Program-made: the position numbers and the translations under genes
Source: Flavobacterium sp. KACC 22761
Lineage (GTDB): Bacteria > Bacteroidota > Bacteroidia > Flavobacteriales > Flavobacteriaceae
Assembly (NCBI RefSeq): GCF_034058155.1
Contig: NZ_CP139148.1
Span: 2,604,001 to 2,668,000 of the forward strand
Direction of reading: 5' to 3'
DNA length: 64,000 nucleotides
Part shown: piece by piece, positions 24,426 to 34,332 of the stretch
Position numbering within the stretch: position 1 is the first letter of the stretch
Layout: every line of letters begins with the position of its first letter
The notes under the pieces: generated by a model
What the model was told of the DNA's origin: nothing
Databases searched by the model: none
What the model saw: only the letters and a program-made list of their open reading frames with translations

Positions 24426-25205
24426 TTAAATTTTACAATATTCAATTATTAATTCTTGCGCTGGTAAATATCCAAAATTAAACGCTTTTTTTAAATCTGC
24501 GCAATAATTTCCTTTTATTTTGAAATTAATAAAATAAAGCGCTCTATTGAAATATACTTCGGCATTTTCTGGGGCTAAATTTATTGCTTTATCAAAGTCT
24601 GCCAAAGCATCTTTTGAATGTGTCATTGCTTTTGAAATCGCCCTGTTTTGATATGCATCAACTGATTGTGGGTCTATTCGGATGACTTCATTAAAATCTA
24701 CTATTGCTTCTTTATGTAAATTTAATTCTTTTTTTAATAATCCACGATTTTGATAAGCAGCCAAATTATTAGGTTTAAGAGCAATGCTTTTCGAATAATC
24801 TTCAATAGCTCCCATACGGTCATAAATTTTTCTTTTTGCAAAAGCTCTATTAAAATATGCTTTTTGTGATTTATCGTCTAATGAGATGCATTTGGAAAAA
24901 TCGTCAATAGCGTTTTTATAATCTTTTACTTTAAGATAGAGATTTCCTCGGCTAAAATAAGCATTAAAATCAATAGGATTTAGAGATAATGCTTTTTTAT
25001 AATCTTCTAGGGCCTCAGTATAATTGTCATTCAAATAATTGTAATACCCTCTATAATAATAATTTTCAGAAGTAGGATTAACGCTAATGTCAGCGTTTAA
25101 ATCTTCAATCACCTTGTCGTTTTGCAGTTTGTCCGTTTCAATATATTCCTGAGAATATGAGATGAAACAGAGACAAAATAGAAGCAAACAAAAACCTATT
25201 TTCAT
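24426..25205 (-). CDS. Secreted tetratricopeptide-repeat protein
   Basis: The protein is 259 residues with a signal peptide (IGFCLLLFCLCFISYSQ). From about residue 40 to 225 it is a chain of 34-residue TPR units with the usual pattern (YRGYYNYLNDNYTEALEDYK, FSRGNLYLKVKDYKNAIDD, YFNRAFAKRKIYDRMGAIED). TPR arrays mediate protein-protein contacts. No catalytic domain is attached. It ends ten bases before the Rrf2 gene on the same strand, so read-through into that regulator is likely. Confidence 0.85.
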   Translation of the reverse strand: MKIGFCLLLFCLCFISYSQEYIETDKLQNDKVIEDLNADISVNPTSENYYYRGYYNYLNDNYTEALEDYKKALSLNPIDFNAYFSRGNLYLKVKDYKNAIDDFSKCISLDDKSQKAYFNRAFAKRKIYDRMGAIEDYSKSIALKPNNLAAYQNRGLLKKELNLHKEAIVDFNEVIRIDPQSVDAYQNRAISKAMTHSKDALADFDKAINLAPENAEVYFNRALYFINFKIKGNYCADLKKAFNFGYLPAQELIIEYCKI

Positions 25206-25257
25206 AAAAATTACAACTTAGAACTTGAAACAAATAAAACTTGCAACAAAAGAATGT

Positions 25258-26088
25258 TTACCAGCTTCCTCCAGAACCTCCACCAGAGAATCCGCCACCG
25301 CCGAAACCTCCTCCGAAGCCTCCGCCTCCGCCAAAACCACCTCCAGATGATCCGCCGCCAAAGCCACCAAAACCGCCACCACTTCTTCCAAGATTGCTCA
25401 AAATAATGACATCAAGCAGGCTAGGACCACCGCTACTGTTGCCTGAATTTCCTCCTCCGCCTCGTTTGTTTCGAGACATTAAAATCAAGACAATTACAAC
25501 AATTACGATGAATGGCAATATGGGAAAATCTTTTCCTTTACTTTGTTTGCGTTCGCCTTTGTATTTTCCTTTAAAGACATCAAAAAGAGCATCAGCTCCT
25601 TTGTCAAGACCTCTATAATAACTTCCAGCTTTAAATTCGGGAATAATGATGTTTCTTGTGATTTCTCCACCTATACCAGCAGTCAAACGATCTTCGAGTC
25701 CGTATCCTGGTGAAATCCAAATTTTTCTTTCGGCTTTAGCCAATAAAATCAAAACGCCATTATCTTCTTTTGCTTGTCCAATTCCCCATTCGTGTGCCCA
25801 TTTTGGAGTAAGAATACCAATATCTTCACCTTTAAGGCTTTCAATAGTAATCACCACGATTTGAGTTGAAGTTGAATCAGAATAACGAATAAGTTTTTCT
25901 TCTAATTGTGATTTTTCAGAGGCACTTAAGAGATTGGCATAATCATAAACAGAAGTTTGAAAATCAGGTTTTTTTGGAATATCGAATTGTGCAAAAGTGG
26001 TATTGCAGATAAAAAACGTAATAAACAAAAGAGTAACTTGAAAAATTCTATTTGAATTTGGGATTTTATTTATGGAATTTTTCATCAT
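25258..26088 (-). CDS. TPM domain protein with glycine-rich tail (YgcG-like)
   Basis: The protein is 276 residues. Of two adjacent ATGs either may start. A signal peptide (QVTLLFITFFICNTTFAQ) leads into a TPM domain at about 45-165 (VYDYANLLSASEKSQLEEKL, STQIVVITIESLKGEDI, GYGLEDRLTAGIGGEI). A membrane span (about 188-205, FIVIVVIVLIL) and a 65-residue glycine-rich tail ending GGSGGSW follow. TPM proteins of this type are envelope proteins of unclear role. The start codon abuts the stop of a second TPM gene, and LemA precedes them. This is a conserved LemA-TPM-TPM cluster. Confidence 0.88.
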   Translation of the reverse strand: MMKNSINKIPNSNRIFQVTLLFITFFICNTTFAQFDIPKKPDFQTSVYDYANLLSASEKSQLEEKLIRYSDSTSTQIVVITIESLKGEDIGILTPKWAHEWGIGQAKEDNGVLILLAKAERKIWISPGYGLEDRLTAGIGGEITRNIIIPEFKAGSYYRGLDKGADALFDVFKGKYKGERKQSKGKDFPILPFIVIVVIVLILMSRNKRGGGGNSGNSSGGPSLLDVIILSNLGRSGGGFGGFGGGSSGGGFGGGGGFGGGFGGGGFSGGGSGGSW

Positions 26089-26526
26089 TTATCCTTTTGA
26101 GATTTCGTTAGATAATTCGTTTGTGTCATCTTCTGACCACGGAAAATATTTTTTTAATTGTTCTCCGGCATTTGTAATTCCGTCAACAATTCCTTGTTTA
26201 AAATTTCCAGCTTTAAAATGATTGGTCATAATGTCTTTGGTACAGTCCCAAAAATCATTGGCAACCAAATCATTAATTCCTTTGTCTCCACAAATTACAA
26301 AGTTTTTATCTTCAACTGCAAAATAGAGCAGAACTCCATTTTTCAATTTAGTTTCATCCATTCGTAGTTCATGAAAAACTTCTAAAGCCCTATCAAAATG
26401 AGCTTTAGAAGTTGTTTTTTCTATATGTACTCTAATTTCGCCAGAAGTATTATTTTCGGCCATACGAATAGCTTCAACAATTTCTTGCTCTTCTTCTTTG
26501 GTTAAAAAATCTTCTACTTTTGACAT
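26089..26526 (-). CDS. Cytoplasmic TPM domain protein
   Basis: The protein is 145 residues and consists almost entirely of a TPM domain: IRMAENNTSGEIRVHI, NGVLLYFAVEDKNFVICGDKGIN and AGNFKQGIVDGI. It has no signal peptide. It ends one base before the membrane-anchored TPM gene starts and follows lemA by 54 bases, so the three form one operon. The partners probably act together at the inner membrane. The biochemical function is not established. Confidence 0.88.
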   Translation of the reverse strand: MSKVEDFLTKEEEQEIVEAIRMAENNTSGEIRVHIEKTTSKAHFDRALEVFHELRMDETKLKNGVLLYFAVEDKNFVICGDKGINDLVANDFWDCTKDIMTNHFKAGNFKQGIVDGITNAGEQLKKYFPWSEDDTNELSNEISKG

Positions 26527-26580
26527 GAAAATGATTTTAGAGTTTAGATTGTAGATTTTAGATTTTTGTCTAAAACTTTT

Positions 26581-27168
26581 TTAGAATTTTACTTCAACTG
26601 GTTTTTCTGCTCCGATAGAAGCTTCAAAATATGGTTTTTCTTTAAGACCATATAATCCTGCCAAGATATTTCTTGGGAAGGTGTTGATATTGTTATTGTA
26701 AGGCTTAACAGCTTCGTTAAAACGAGTTCTAGCTGTCAAAATTTGATTTTCGGTACTTGCCAATTCATCTTGTAATTTCATAAAACTAGCATCAGCTTTA
26801 AGATTTGGATATTGCTCAACGCTTACCAATAATTTTGATAAAGACGAAGAAACCCCTGATTGTGCAGAATTGAACGCAGCTAACTGTTCTGGTGTAACAT
26901 TCGATGGGTCAATAGTGATTCCTGTAGCTTTTGCACGAGCTTCAATTACAGCTGTTAAAGTGCTTTGTTCGTGTTTCGCGTACCCTTTTACGGTATTAAC
27001 TAAATTTGGAATAAGATCATTTCTTCTTTGATAAGCCGTGTTAACATTTCCCCAGCTTTCTTTAACATTTTGATCAAGTGTTACTGCTGTATTATAAATT
27101 CCAGAAGCCCAGCCATAAATTCCAATGATAACAACTGCAGCGATAATCCAAGGCAAAAATCTTTTCAT
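26581..27168 (-). CDS. lemA: LemA family protein
   Basis: The protein is 195 residues. It has an N-terminal membrane span (LPWIIAAVVIIGIYGWASGIY) with the LemA signature just after it (ESWGNVNTAYQRRNDLIPNL, VNTVKGYAKHE). A helical bundle (VIEARAKATG, SVEQYPNLKA, TRFNEAVKPYNNNINTFP) follows. This is the classic length and order of the family. LemA is a membrane protein of unknown biochemical role. It heads the TPM operon and follows a MerR gene 37 bases away. Confidence 0.93.
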   Translation of the reverse strand: MKRFLPWIIAAVVIIGIYGWASGIYNTAVTLDQNVKESWGNVNTAYQRRNDLIPNLVNTVKGYAKHEQSTLTAVIEARAKATGITIDPSNVTPEQLAAFNSAQSGVSSSLSKLLVSVEQYPNLKADASFMKLQDELASTENQILTARTRFNEAVKPYNNNINTFPRNILAGLYGLKEKPYFEASIGAEKPVEVKF

Positions 27169-27205
27169 GAGTGTTTAATTTAAGTTTGTTTCTATTTTTA
27201 TTTAA

Positions 27206-27538
27206 TTACAATTCGTTTTTGATGTCGTTTAATTGTGTTTTTATGGATTCTAATTTACGTATTATTTCGAATTTATCTAATGTTTTCTTCTGTCCTTCTT
27301 TTAAATGCGTTTTGGCGCCTTCAAGTGTAAAACCTCTTTCTTTGACCAAATGATAAATCAGCTGTAGGTTTGTAATATCTTCCGGAGTAAACATTCGGTT
27401 TCCTTTGGCATTCTTTTTTGGTTTCAGAATATCAAATTCGCTGTCCCAAAAGCGTATCAAAGAGGCATTGACATTAAAAGCTTTGGCCACTTCGCCAATA
27501 CTGTAATATCTTTTGTCTTTTGAAAGTTCGATATGCAT
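27206..27538 (-). CDS. MerR family transcriptional regulator
   Basis: The protein is 110 residues. The N-terminal winged helix-turn-helix has YYSIGEVAKAFNVNASLIRF and WDSEFDILKPKKNAKGNRMF. The remainder is a coiled-coil helix (TLDKFEIIRKLESIKTQL) that would form the antiparallel dimer. There is no C-terminal effector domain and no metal-binding cysteine set. It is preceded by its own -7 element and precedes lemA. Confidence 0.92.
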   Translation of the reverse strand: MHIELSKDKRYYSIGEVAKAFNVNASLIRFWDSEFDILKPKKNAKGNRMFTPEDITNLQLIYHLVKERGFTLEGAKTHLKEGQKKTLDKFEIIRKLESIKTQLNDIKNEL

Positions 27539-27562
27539 GATTTGTTTTTTTCTATTTTATTT

Positions 27563-27570
27563 CAAAAATA
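27563..27570 (-). promoter_or_regulatory. -7 element of the MerR-LemA-TPM genes
   Basis: TATTTTTG on the minus strand matches TAnnTTTG, 25 bases before the MerR ATG. Confidence 0.5.
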
Positions 27571-27592
27571 CTATTTTTTGTACTGTTACCCT

Positions 27593-27734
27593 AAAGTCGA
27601 AAGTCAAAAGTCATAAAGTTTTTAAAGTCCTATAGGTATTTATTTCTATTTTTATCCATTGTGTATGTTCTGAAAAAAATACAAAGTCAATATTAGCAAC
27701 AACTTTAAGACTTTTGACTTTACAACTTTTGACT
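27593..27734. repeat. Inverted pair of AAGTC/GACTT short-unit arrays
   Basis: The left array (27593-27628, AAGTCGAAAGTCAAAAGTC) and the right array (27701-27734, GACTTTTGACTTTACAACTT) are inverted relative to each other in steps of about 7-8 bp. They fill the junction between the M23 and MerR genes. Confidence 0.65.
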
Positions 27735-27742
27735 GCTGGATG

Positions 27743-28720
27743 TTAATCCAACGATTGGTTTTCTTGATTTGCCATTTGTGAAATTGCTACATATTCGGCC
27801 GCCGAAATATTTCCGTAATAAAAATTCAGCGGATTCACGACTTTTCCATCTTTATGAACTTCATAATGGCAATGAGGGCCTTCAGATCTTCCTGTACTTC
27901 CCACGTAACCAATAATATCTCCTCTTTTGACATGTTGTCCGGGCCTGCAATTGTATTTGCTCAAATGTGCATACAAACTTTCATAGCCAAAACCATGCCT
28001 GATGACCACATGATTTCCAAATCCAGAGGCAGCGGCATCAGCTCGATCCACCACGCCGTCGCCCGTTGCATAAACAGGAGCGCCTGTGTTGGCGGTAAAA
28101 TCCATTCCGTTGTGCATTTTTCTCACTTTCGTGAAAGGATCAATTCGATATCCAAAACCTGACGCAACTCGTTTCAAACTTTCGTTCTGAACTGGCTGAA
28201 TCGCCGGAATGGCTAATAATAAATTTTCTTTTGCTCCAGCTAATTTCAAAATCTCATCTAGAGATTTAGACTGTATTGCCAATTGCTTCGAAAGCTTATC
28301 AATTCGCTTGGTAGTGTTTAAAACCAATTGTGAATTGTTGTAGCCTTCTAATTTTTTGTATCGTTCTGCATCTCTAAAACCTTCTTTCCTAATGGAATCT
28401 GGAATTTCAGTTTTGTTAAAATAAACTCTGTAAATATTATTGTCTCTGTCTTCGAGTGATTCGGCAACATCGTCAATTTCGTCCATTTTTTTATTTAAAA
28501 TTGCGTATTGCAGTTTTAAATTTTCAATTTCACGAGCTTGCAAACGATCTTTTGGCGTCTCAAAATAAGAGGTATTGATTAAAAGAACAAAAATTAAAAA
28601 GCCAAATAGTGCGGAGGCCAACAAAAACAAGAAAGCATAACCAATTTTTGCCCTTTTTCTGGTTTTTATTTTCGTATAAGCCAGATTTTCTGAGTCGTAA
28701 TAATATTTTACTTTCGCCAT
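27743..28720 (-). CDS. M23 family metallopeptidase (LytM type, membrane-anchored)
   Basis: The protein is 325 residues. An N-terminal cytoplasmic stub and membrane span (AFLFLLASALFGFLIFVLLI, about 28-48) are followed by a coiled-coil (about 60-170) and a C-terminal M23 domain. Zinc ligands are visible in HNGMDFTA (H and D, about residue 203) and HCHYEVH (about 284), with the loop GHVVIRHG-like SGFGNHVVIRHGF. M23 enzymes cut peptidoglycan cross-links, and here the enzyme would face the periplasm. It is divergent from alaS. Confidence 0.93.
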   Translation of the reverse strand: MAKVKYYYDSENLAYTKIKTRKRAKIGYAFLFLLASALFGFLIFVLLINTSYFETPKDRLQAREIENLKLQYAILNKKMDEIDDVAESLEDRDNNIYRVYFNKTEIPDSIRKEGFRDAERYKKLEGYNNSQLVLNTTKRIDKLSKQLAIQSKSLDEILKLAGAKENLLLAIPAIQPVQNESLKRVASGFGYRIDPFTKVRKMHNGMDFTANTGAPVYATGDGVVDRADAAASGFGNHVVIRHGFGYESLYAHLSKYNCRPGQHVKRGDIIGYVGSTGRSEGPHCHYEVHKDGKVVNPLNFYYGNISAAEYVAISQMANQENQSLD

Positions 28721-28734
28721 ATTTTAAAATACCC

Positions 28735-28742
28735 TATTTTTG
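28735..28742 (+). promoter_or_regulatory. Possible -7 element of alaS
   Basis: TATTTTTGCA matches the TAnnTTTGCA form also seen before era and der. It lies 236 bases before the alaS ATG, so the leader would be long. Confidence 0.35.
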
Positions 28743-28817
28743 CAGCTTGTAAAATAAGTTAGTCGAACAAAATTAAAAAATGTTTCAGTTGTTCGATACT
28801 TTTTTTCAAGAATTAAA

Positions 28818-28972
28818 GCAATTAGATAATGTGTCAATTTGATAATTAGATAATGCATTAAAAGCGAAATTTATTGTTTTGAATTTTAAGTTTTTAATTG
28901 AATTTTTCTAACAATCACATTCACAGATTAGTAAAATATCTAATTGACAAATTATCAAATTATCGCATTAAC
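28818..28972. repeat. Inverted pair of about 8-bp arrays before alaS
   Basis: The left array (28818-28861, GATAATGT, GATAATTA, GATAATGC) and the right array (28939-28972, CAAATTAT, CAAATTAT, CGCATTAA) are inverted relative to each other. Both lie in the alaS leader. Confidence 0.6.
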
Positions 28973-28977
28973 AAAAT

Positions 28978-31617
28978 ATGAAATCACAAGACGTACGTAA
29001 ACAATTTTTAGATTTTTTTGAGAGTAAAGGACATACTATTGTTCCTTCAGCTCCTATTGTGCTTAAAGACGACCCAACCCTAATGTTCAATAACTCGGGA
29101 ATGGCCCAGTTTAAAGAATTTTTCTTAGGGAACGGAACTCCAAAAAGTCCAAGAATAGCCGATACGCAAAAATGTCTTCGTGTTTCAGGAAAACATAACG
29201 ATCTTGAAGAAGTTGGTATTGATACATACCACCACACGATGTTTGAAATGTTAGGAAACTGGTCTTTTGGAGATTATTTCAAAAAAGAAGCGATCAATTG
29301 GGCTTGGGAACTATTGACAGAAGTGTACAAAATTCCAAAAGAGAATCTTTATGTTTCTGTTTTTGAAGGAAGTAAAGAAGATAATGTTCCTTTTGACCAG
29401 GAAGCTTGGGATATTTGGAAAACTTTAATCGATGAAGATCGAATCATTCTTGGAAACAAAAAAGACAATTTCTGGGAAATGGGAGATCAAGGACCATGCG
29501 GACCTTGTTCGGAAATTCACGTTGATTTACGTTCTGAAGAAGAAAAAGCACAAGTTTCTGGAAAAAGCTTAGTGAATAACGATCACCCGCAAGTAGTTGA
29601 AATCTGGAATAACGTATTCATGGAATTCAACCGTAAAGCTGATGGTTCGTTAGAAAAACTTCCTGCGCAACACGTTGATACCGGAATGGGATTTGAGCGT
29701 TTATGTATGGCTTTACAAGGAAAAACATCAAACTACGACACTGATGTTTTCATGCCTTTAATTAGAGAAATCGAGACCATTACTGGAGCAAAATATACAA
29801 CTAATGATGTAACAGGCATTAGTGAAGAACAAAATAAAATGAATATTGCTATTCGTGTAGTGGCAGATCACGTTCGTGCGGTAGCTTTTGCTATTGCTGA
29901 CGGACAGTTGCCTTCTAACACGGGTGCAGGATATGTTATTCGTAGAATTTTACGTCGTGCAATTCGTTACGGATTTACTTTCTTAGGAACAAAAGAGCCG
30001 TTTATTTTTAAATTGGTTGAGACTTTAAGCGAGCAAATGGGGGATTCTTTCCCAGAAATCAGAACGCAGAAAGCACTTTGTTCGAATGTAATTCGTGAAG
30101 AAGAAAATTCATTCTTGAAAACTTTAGATCAAGGATTAGTTCTTTTAGATGCTGTAATTTCAAATAACAGTACAGATACTGTTGATGGTAAAAAAGCATT
30201 TGAATTGTATGATACTTACGGATTCCCAATCGATTTAACAGCTTTGATTCTTTCTGAAAGAGGATTGAAATTAGACGAAGAAGGATTCCAGGAACAATTA
30301 CAACTACAAAAAGAAAGATCTCGTGCTGCATCAAAAGTAACGGCTGGAGACTGGAATGTACTTGTTGAAGATGATATTCAGGAATTTGTTGGATATGACA
30401 GATTATCACAGCAAGTAAAAATTACGAAATACCGTAGAGTTGAAAGTGCAAAAGATGGTGAGATTTTCCAATTAGTTTTCAATGCAACTCCTTTTTATGG
30501 AGAAAGCGGAGGACAAACTGGAGATAAAGGATATTTAGAAGCTCAAAACGGAGATATAGTTTATATTATTGATACTAAAAAAGAAAATAACCAAACGATA
30601 CATTTGGCAAAATCGTTACCAGAAAACCTTACGGGAACTTTTAACGCGGTTGTTGATGCAAACCAAAGAGCTAAAACTTCGTCAAACCACTCGGCTACGC
30701 ACTTGTTGCATCAAGCTTTACGTAAGATTTTAGGAACTCATATCGAGCAAAAAGGGTCGATGGTAAGAAATGCATCTTTACGTTTTGACTTTTCTCACTT
30801 CTCTAAAGTTACAGATGAGGAATTAGTAGAGGTTGAAAACTTCGTAAACGCAAGGATTCGTGAGAGTTTGCCATTAATCGAAAAAAGAGCTATTCCGAAA
30901 GAGCAAGCTCTTGAGGATGGCGCGATTGCTTTATTTGGAGAAAAATATGGTGATTTAGTTCGTACCATTAAATTTGGAGATTCTGTTGAATTATGTGGAG
31001 GAACTCACATTGCGAATACATCTGATATATGGCATTTTAAAATCGTTTCTGAAGGAGCTGTTGCGGCAGGAATCAGAAGAATTGAAGCGATTACAAGTGA
31101 AGCTGCAAAAGAGTATTTTGAGTCTCAAGCTGTTTCTTTAGCTGAAATTAAAGAAGCGCTTAAAAATGCTCAAGATCCAGTAAAATCAATTATTGCTTTA
31201 CAAGACGAAAATGCTCAATTGAAAAAACAATTAGAAGCTTTATTAAAAGATAAAGCTAAAAATATGAAAGCTGATTTGGCTAAAGAGTTGCAAGAAATCA
31301 ATGGAGTTCAATTCTTAGCTAAACAAGTAGATTTGAATCCGGAAGGAGCAAAAGATCTAGCTTATGAATTAGGCGGTTCTTACAATAATTTATTTGTAGT
31401 TTTCGCAACGGCTCACGAAGGAAAACCAATGTTAACTTGTTACATTTCTAAAGAAATCGTAGCTGAGAAAAACTTAAACGCTGGGCAAGTTGTTCGCGAA
31501 TTGGGTAAATACATCCAAGGTGGAGGAGGAGGCCAGCCTTTCTTTGCAACTGCAGGAGGTAAAAATGTTGATGGAATTGCTGAGGCACTTGCTAAAGCGG
31601 TTGATTTTGTGAAGTAA
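28978..31617 (+). CDS. alaS: Alanine-tRNA ligase
   Basis: The protein is 879 residues, full length. The class II aminoacylation domain is N-terminal ([43 protein letters not shown]). The editing domain has its zinc ligands in HSATH (about residue 570) and CGGTH (about 672). A coiled-coil and a C-terminal DHHA1-type domain ending in GGGGGQPFF follow. It charges tRNA-Ala and hydrolyses mischarged Ser/Gly products. No T-box is visible upstream. Confidence 0.98.
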   Translation: MKSQDVRKQFLDFFESKGHTIVPSAPIVLKDDPTLMFNNSGMAQFKEFFLGNGTPKSPRIADTQKCLRVSGKHNDLEEVGIDTYHHTMFEMLGNWSFGDYFKKEAINWAWELLTEVYKIPKENLYVSVFEGSKEDNVPFDQEAWDIWKTLIDEDRIILGNKKDNFWEMGDQGPCGPCSEIHVDLRSEEEKAQVSGKSLVNNDHPQVVEIWNNVFMEFNRKADGSLEKLPAQHVDTGMGFERLCMALQGKTSNYDTDVFMPLIREIETITGAKYTTNDVTGISEEQNKMNIAIRVVADHVRAVAFAIADGQLPSNTGAGYVIRRILRRAIRYGFTFLGTKEPFIFKLVETLSEQMGDSFPEIRTQKALCSNVIREEENSFLKTLDQGLVLLDAVISNNSTDTVDGKKAFELYDTYGFPIDLTALILSERGLKLDEEGFQEQLQLQKERSRAASKVTAGDWNVLVEDDIQEFVGYDRLSQQVKITKYRRVESAKDGEIFQLVFNATPFYGESGGQTGDKGYLEAQNGDIVYIIDTKKENNQTIHLAKSLPENLTGTFNAVVDANQRAKTSSNHSATHLLHQALRKILGTHIEQKGSMVRNASLRFDFSHFSKVTDEELVEVENFVNARIRESLPLIEKRAIPKEQALEDGAIALFGEKYGDLVRTIKFGDSVELCGGTHIANTSDIWHFKIVSEGAVAAGIRRIEAITSEAAKEYFESQAVSLAEIKEALKNAQDPVKSIIALQDENAQLKKQLEALLKDKAKNMKADLAKELQEINGVQFLAKQVDLNPEGAKDLAYELGGSYNNLFVVFATAHEGKPMLTCYISKEIVAEKNLNAGQVVRELGKYIQGGGGGQPFFATAGGKNVDGIAEALAKAVDFVK

Positions 31618-31621
31618 TTAA

Positions 31622-31890
31622 AGATGCTAAGGTTCTAAGTTTTTATAATTCAATTCAAACCCGACAGATTTTACCTGTCGGGTTTTTGTATTTAATATGG
31701 ATTCAATAGCGTCCAGCTTTAGCTGGATGAAAAAGATAAGAATTAATTAAAAGGGCTTTAGCCAAACTATTTCGTTTGGCTAAAGCCCTTAATTTTAAAT
31801 TATGATCCATCCAGCTAAAGCTGGACGCTATTAAAAAAACTTAGAACCTTAGTAACTTAGAACCTTAGTAACTTAGAACCTTAGCATCTA
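31622..31890. repeat. Composite repeat: terminator, REP-like hairpin and CTTAG arrays
   Basis: The alaS side holds AGATGCTAAGGTTCTAAG (31622-31639) and a terminator (31658-31688, CCGACAG paired with CTGTCGG). A nested element follows. Its outer arms of 25 bp (31705-31729 and 31808-31832) are perfect inverses and each contains a CCAGCTTTAGCTGG hairpin. Its inner arms (31751-31767 and 31774-31790) read AAGGGCTTTAGCCAAAC and the inverse. Then come eight-base CTTAG units (31839-31887) ending in an inverted copy of the first segment. The whole lies between convergent genes. Confidence 0.8.
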
Positions 31891-31898
31891 AAAAAAAA

Positions 31899-33644
31899 CT
31901 ATTTTCGTTCCCCAATCTGTTGGCGCCACATTGCATAATACAATCCTTTTTCGGCAATTAAATCATCGTGTTTTCCTTGTTCAATGATTTTTCCTTGTTC
32001 TAACACAAATATCTTATCAGCATGCATAACAGTCGATAAACGGTGTGCAATTAAAACTGTGATTCTGTTTTTGTCTGAAATATTTCTAATCGTATCATTG
32101 ATTTCTTCTTCGGTAATAGAATCCAAAGCAGAAGTCGCTTCGTCAAAAATCAATAAATTCGGATTTCTTAGAATAGCTCTAGCGATTGATAAACGTTGTT
32201 TTTCTCCGCCTGACACTTTGATTCCGCCTTCACCAATTGTGGTGTTTAAACCGTCTTCGGCACGTTTTAAAAGCTTTTCGCAACTTGCTCTTTTCAACGC
32301 GTCATATAAGTCTTCGTCAGTTGCATTTGGTTTTACGAACAATAAGTTTTCGCGAATCGTTCCTGAGAATAATTGTGCATCTTGAGTAACAAAACCTAAT
32401 TGCTTTCTTAAATCCAACAAATCAATTTCGGTTGAATCGATGTCGTTATAAAGAACCTGGCCTTCGGCAGGTGTGTACAAACCAACTAATAATTTTACAA
32501 GAGTCGTTTTTCCAGATCCAGACGGTCCAACAAATGCAACGGTTTGCCCTTGTTTAATTTCAAAATTAATATTTTCAACTGCTTTAAATTTTGCGGTTTT
32601 ATGTTTGAAACTCACATTTGAAAACAACAATGATTGAATTGCGCCAACATGTTTTGGATTTTTCGGGCGATATTCTTTTGGTGCGCTTAATAAGGTTTTG
32701 AAGTTTTCCATTGAAACTTTGGTTTCATTAACGGTAATGATAAAGTTTCCAAGTTCTTGTAGCGGACCAAAAATAAAGAAAGTGAAAAATACCATTGTCA
32801 ATAAGTCACCAACAATGATTTTTCCGCCAAACAAGAAATAGTATAAAGTAAAAACAACGCAAGTTCTCAAAAAGTGAACTGTTGTACCTTGTATAAAGCT
32901 TAAACTTCTGATATAGCGGACTTTTTCTAACTCAAGATGTAGAATTTTGAACGTGTTCAAATTCAGACGTTTTTCTTCTTGATACGTTAATCCTAAACTT
33001 TTTACAAGTTCGATATTTCTCAAACTTTCGGTTGTAGAACCTGCCAAAGCATTGGTTTGATTTACAATTTTCTTTGAAACAATTTTGATTTTTTTACCCA
33101 AATAAGAACTTACCAAAGCAATAATTGGCGCTGTAATCAAAAAGATAATTGAAATACGGTAATCGATTCTGGCTACATAAATAATTACAAATATGAATCC
33201 GATAATGGTTTGAAAAATCAAAGAAATCGAAAGCGTGATCAATTTCTCCGAATCTGAACGCACTTTAGTCAATTTGCTTAATGTTTCACCGCTTCGCTGA
33301 TCTTCAAATTCGGCGTACGGCAAATCAAGTGATTTTTTGATTCCGTCAGTGTACATTTGAGCGCCAGTCCTCTGAATGACAACATTGGTGAAATAATCCT
33401 GAAAGTTTTTGGTAATTCTGGAAACCATTGCGGCTCCAAGAGAAAGTCCAAGCCAGAAAGATAATGATTTGATAAAACCAGTTGCATTTCCATCGTATTT
33501 ATGCAAACCAACCCCGCAGTCCTGCATTAATTTACCGGTAATAATTGAATCTGATAAACTGAAACAAATGTTTATCGAAGCCATAATCAGTGCAAAAAAC
33601 AAAAGCATTTTGTGTCTGATTATATAGGAATATAGTAATTTCAT
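31899..33644 (-). CDS. ABC transporter, fused membrane and ATP-binding domains (exporter type)
   Basis: The protein is 581 residues. Six membrane segments span about 10-290 and the nucleotide-binding domain about 340-570. Its motifs are GPSGSGKTT (Walker A, about 370), VSGGEKQR (signature), LLIFDEATSALD (Walker B) and IAHR for the switch histidine. This half-transporter architecture works as a homodimer at the inner membrane, typically exporting lipids, peptides or drugs (MsbA-like). The substrate is unknown. The gene stands alone. Confidence 0.93.
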   Translation of the reverse strand: MKLLYSYIIRHKMLLFFALIMASINICFSLSDSIITGKLMQDCGVGLHKYDGNATGFIKSLSFWLGLSLGAAMVSRITKNFQDYFTNVVIQRTGAQMYTDGIKKSLDLPYAEFEDQRSGETLSKLTKVRSDSEKLITLSISLIFQTIIGFIFVIIYVARIDYRISIIFLITAPIIALVSSYLGKKIKIVSKKIVNQTNALAGSTTESLRNIELVKSLGLTYQEEKRLNLNTFKILHLELEKVRYIRSLSFIQGTTVHFLRTCVVFTLYYFLFGGKIIVGDLLTMVFFTFFIFGPLQELGNFIITVNETKVSMENFKTLLSAPKEYRPKNPKHVGAIQSLLFSNVSFKHKTAKFKAVENINFEIKQGQTVAFVGPSGSGKTTLVKLLVGLYTPAEGQVLYNDIDSTEIDLLDLRKQLGFVTQDAQLFSGTIRENLLFVKPNATDEDLYDALKRASCEKLLKRAEDGLNTTIGEGGIKVSGGEKQRLSIARAILRNPNLLIFDEATSALDSITEEEINDTIRNISDKNRITVLIAHRLSTVMHADKIFVLEQGKIIEQGKHDDLIAEKGLYYAMWRQQIGERK

Positions 33645-33758
33645 ATGATTTTTAGAAAAGTGGAAGATGCAAAAGTAAGCAATTGTTTTAGTTTGTGGAG
33701 TTGGTTTTTGTTATTAAAAATGTAAATTTTTAGTTAGCTGTTTTTGACTTTAGTAAAT

Positions 33759-33849
33759 TCACGCAAAGTCGCAGAGTCGCAGAGTTTTTTTAAAATAAAT
33801 TCAGCATTCAATACAATAATAAGCTTTGCGACTCTGCGACTTCGCGTGA
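33759..33849. repeat. Inverted pair of TCGCAGAG arrays
   Basis: The left arm (33759-33784) has ACGCAAAG, TCGCAGAG, TCGCAGAG units of 8 bp. The right arm (33824-33849) is its inverse, matching at 24 of 26 positions. Confidence 0.8.
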
Positions 33850-33933
33850 TTTGTCTTTTTAATTTTGAAATTTCGGTTTAAATAAATTAAACAAAAAGTA
33901 AGTTTTTTCTGTAATTTTGTAAAAGAAAATAAA

Positions 33934-34311
33934 ATGACAGAAAATGAAATATCATCTATCGTTGTGGATGTTTGTTATAAAATCCATGTTAAACTTGGAC
34001 CAGGATTGTTAGAATCGGTTTATGAAGCGATTTTATATCATGAATTACTAAAACGAGGATTAAATATTGAAAGGCAAAAACCACTACCTGTAATATGGGA
34101 CGGAATAGCATTGGATATTGGCTTTCGAGCAGATTTAATTGTTGAAAATTAAGTGATATTAGAAATAAAATCAGTTGAACAGGTTAATGAAGTTCACGGA
34201 AAACAAGTTTTGACTTATCTTAAAATCACAAAAATGAAATTGGGATTGCTAATTAATTTTAATGTGCCAATTATTAAATTAGGTATCAAAAGAGTGGTCA
34301 GTAATCTTTAA
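33934..34311 (+). pseudogene. GxxExxY family protein, interrupted by an in-frame stop
   Basis: The frame from 33934 to 34311 is 126 codons and is in phase throughout, except for a TAA after VEN (34150-34152). Upstream it reads CYKIHVKLGPGLLESVYEAI with the family motif, then FRADLIVEN. Downstream in the same frame it continues VILEIKSVEQVNEVHGKQVL and ends VVSNL. The expected residue at the stop is lysine (AAA to TAA is one base). It is thus an intact-length gene with a single nonsense change, or a read-through or sequencing issue. Intact members are about 125 residues and of unknown function, often linked to restriction-type nuclease folds. Confidence 0.85.
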
Positions 34312-34332
34312 CTTTGTTTCAAACTCTACATT

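Noticed and set aside
25241..25618. Proline-rich reading frame on the plus strand
   Set aside because: It is the antisense shadow of the glycine-rich tail of the TPM protein (GGN codons read back as proline codons) and has no independent support.
28721..28977. T-box or similar riboswitch for alaS
   Set aside because: No conserved T-box sequence or terminator is present. The leader is dominated by 8-bp arrays.
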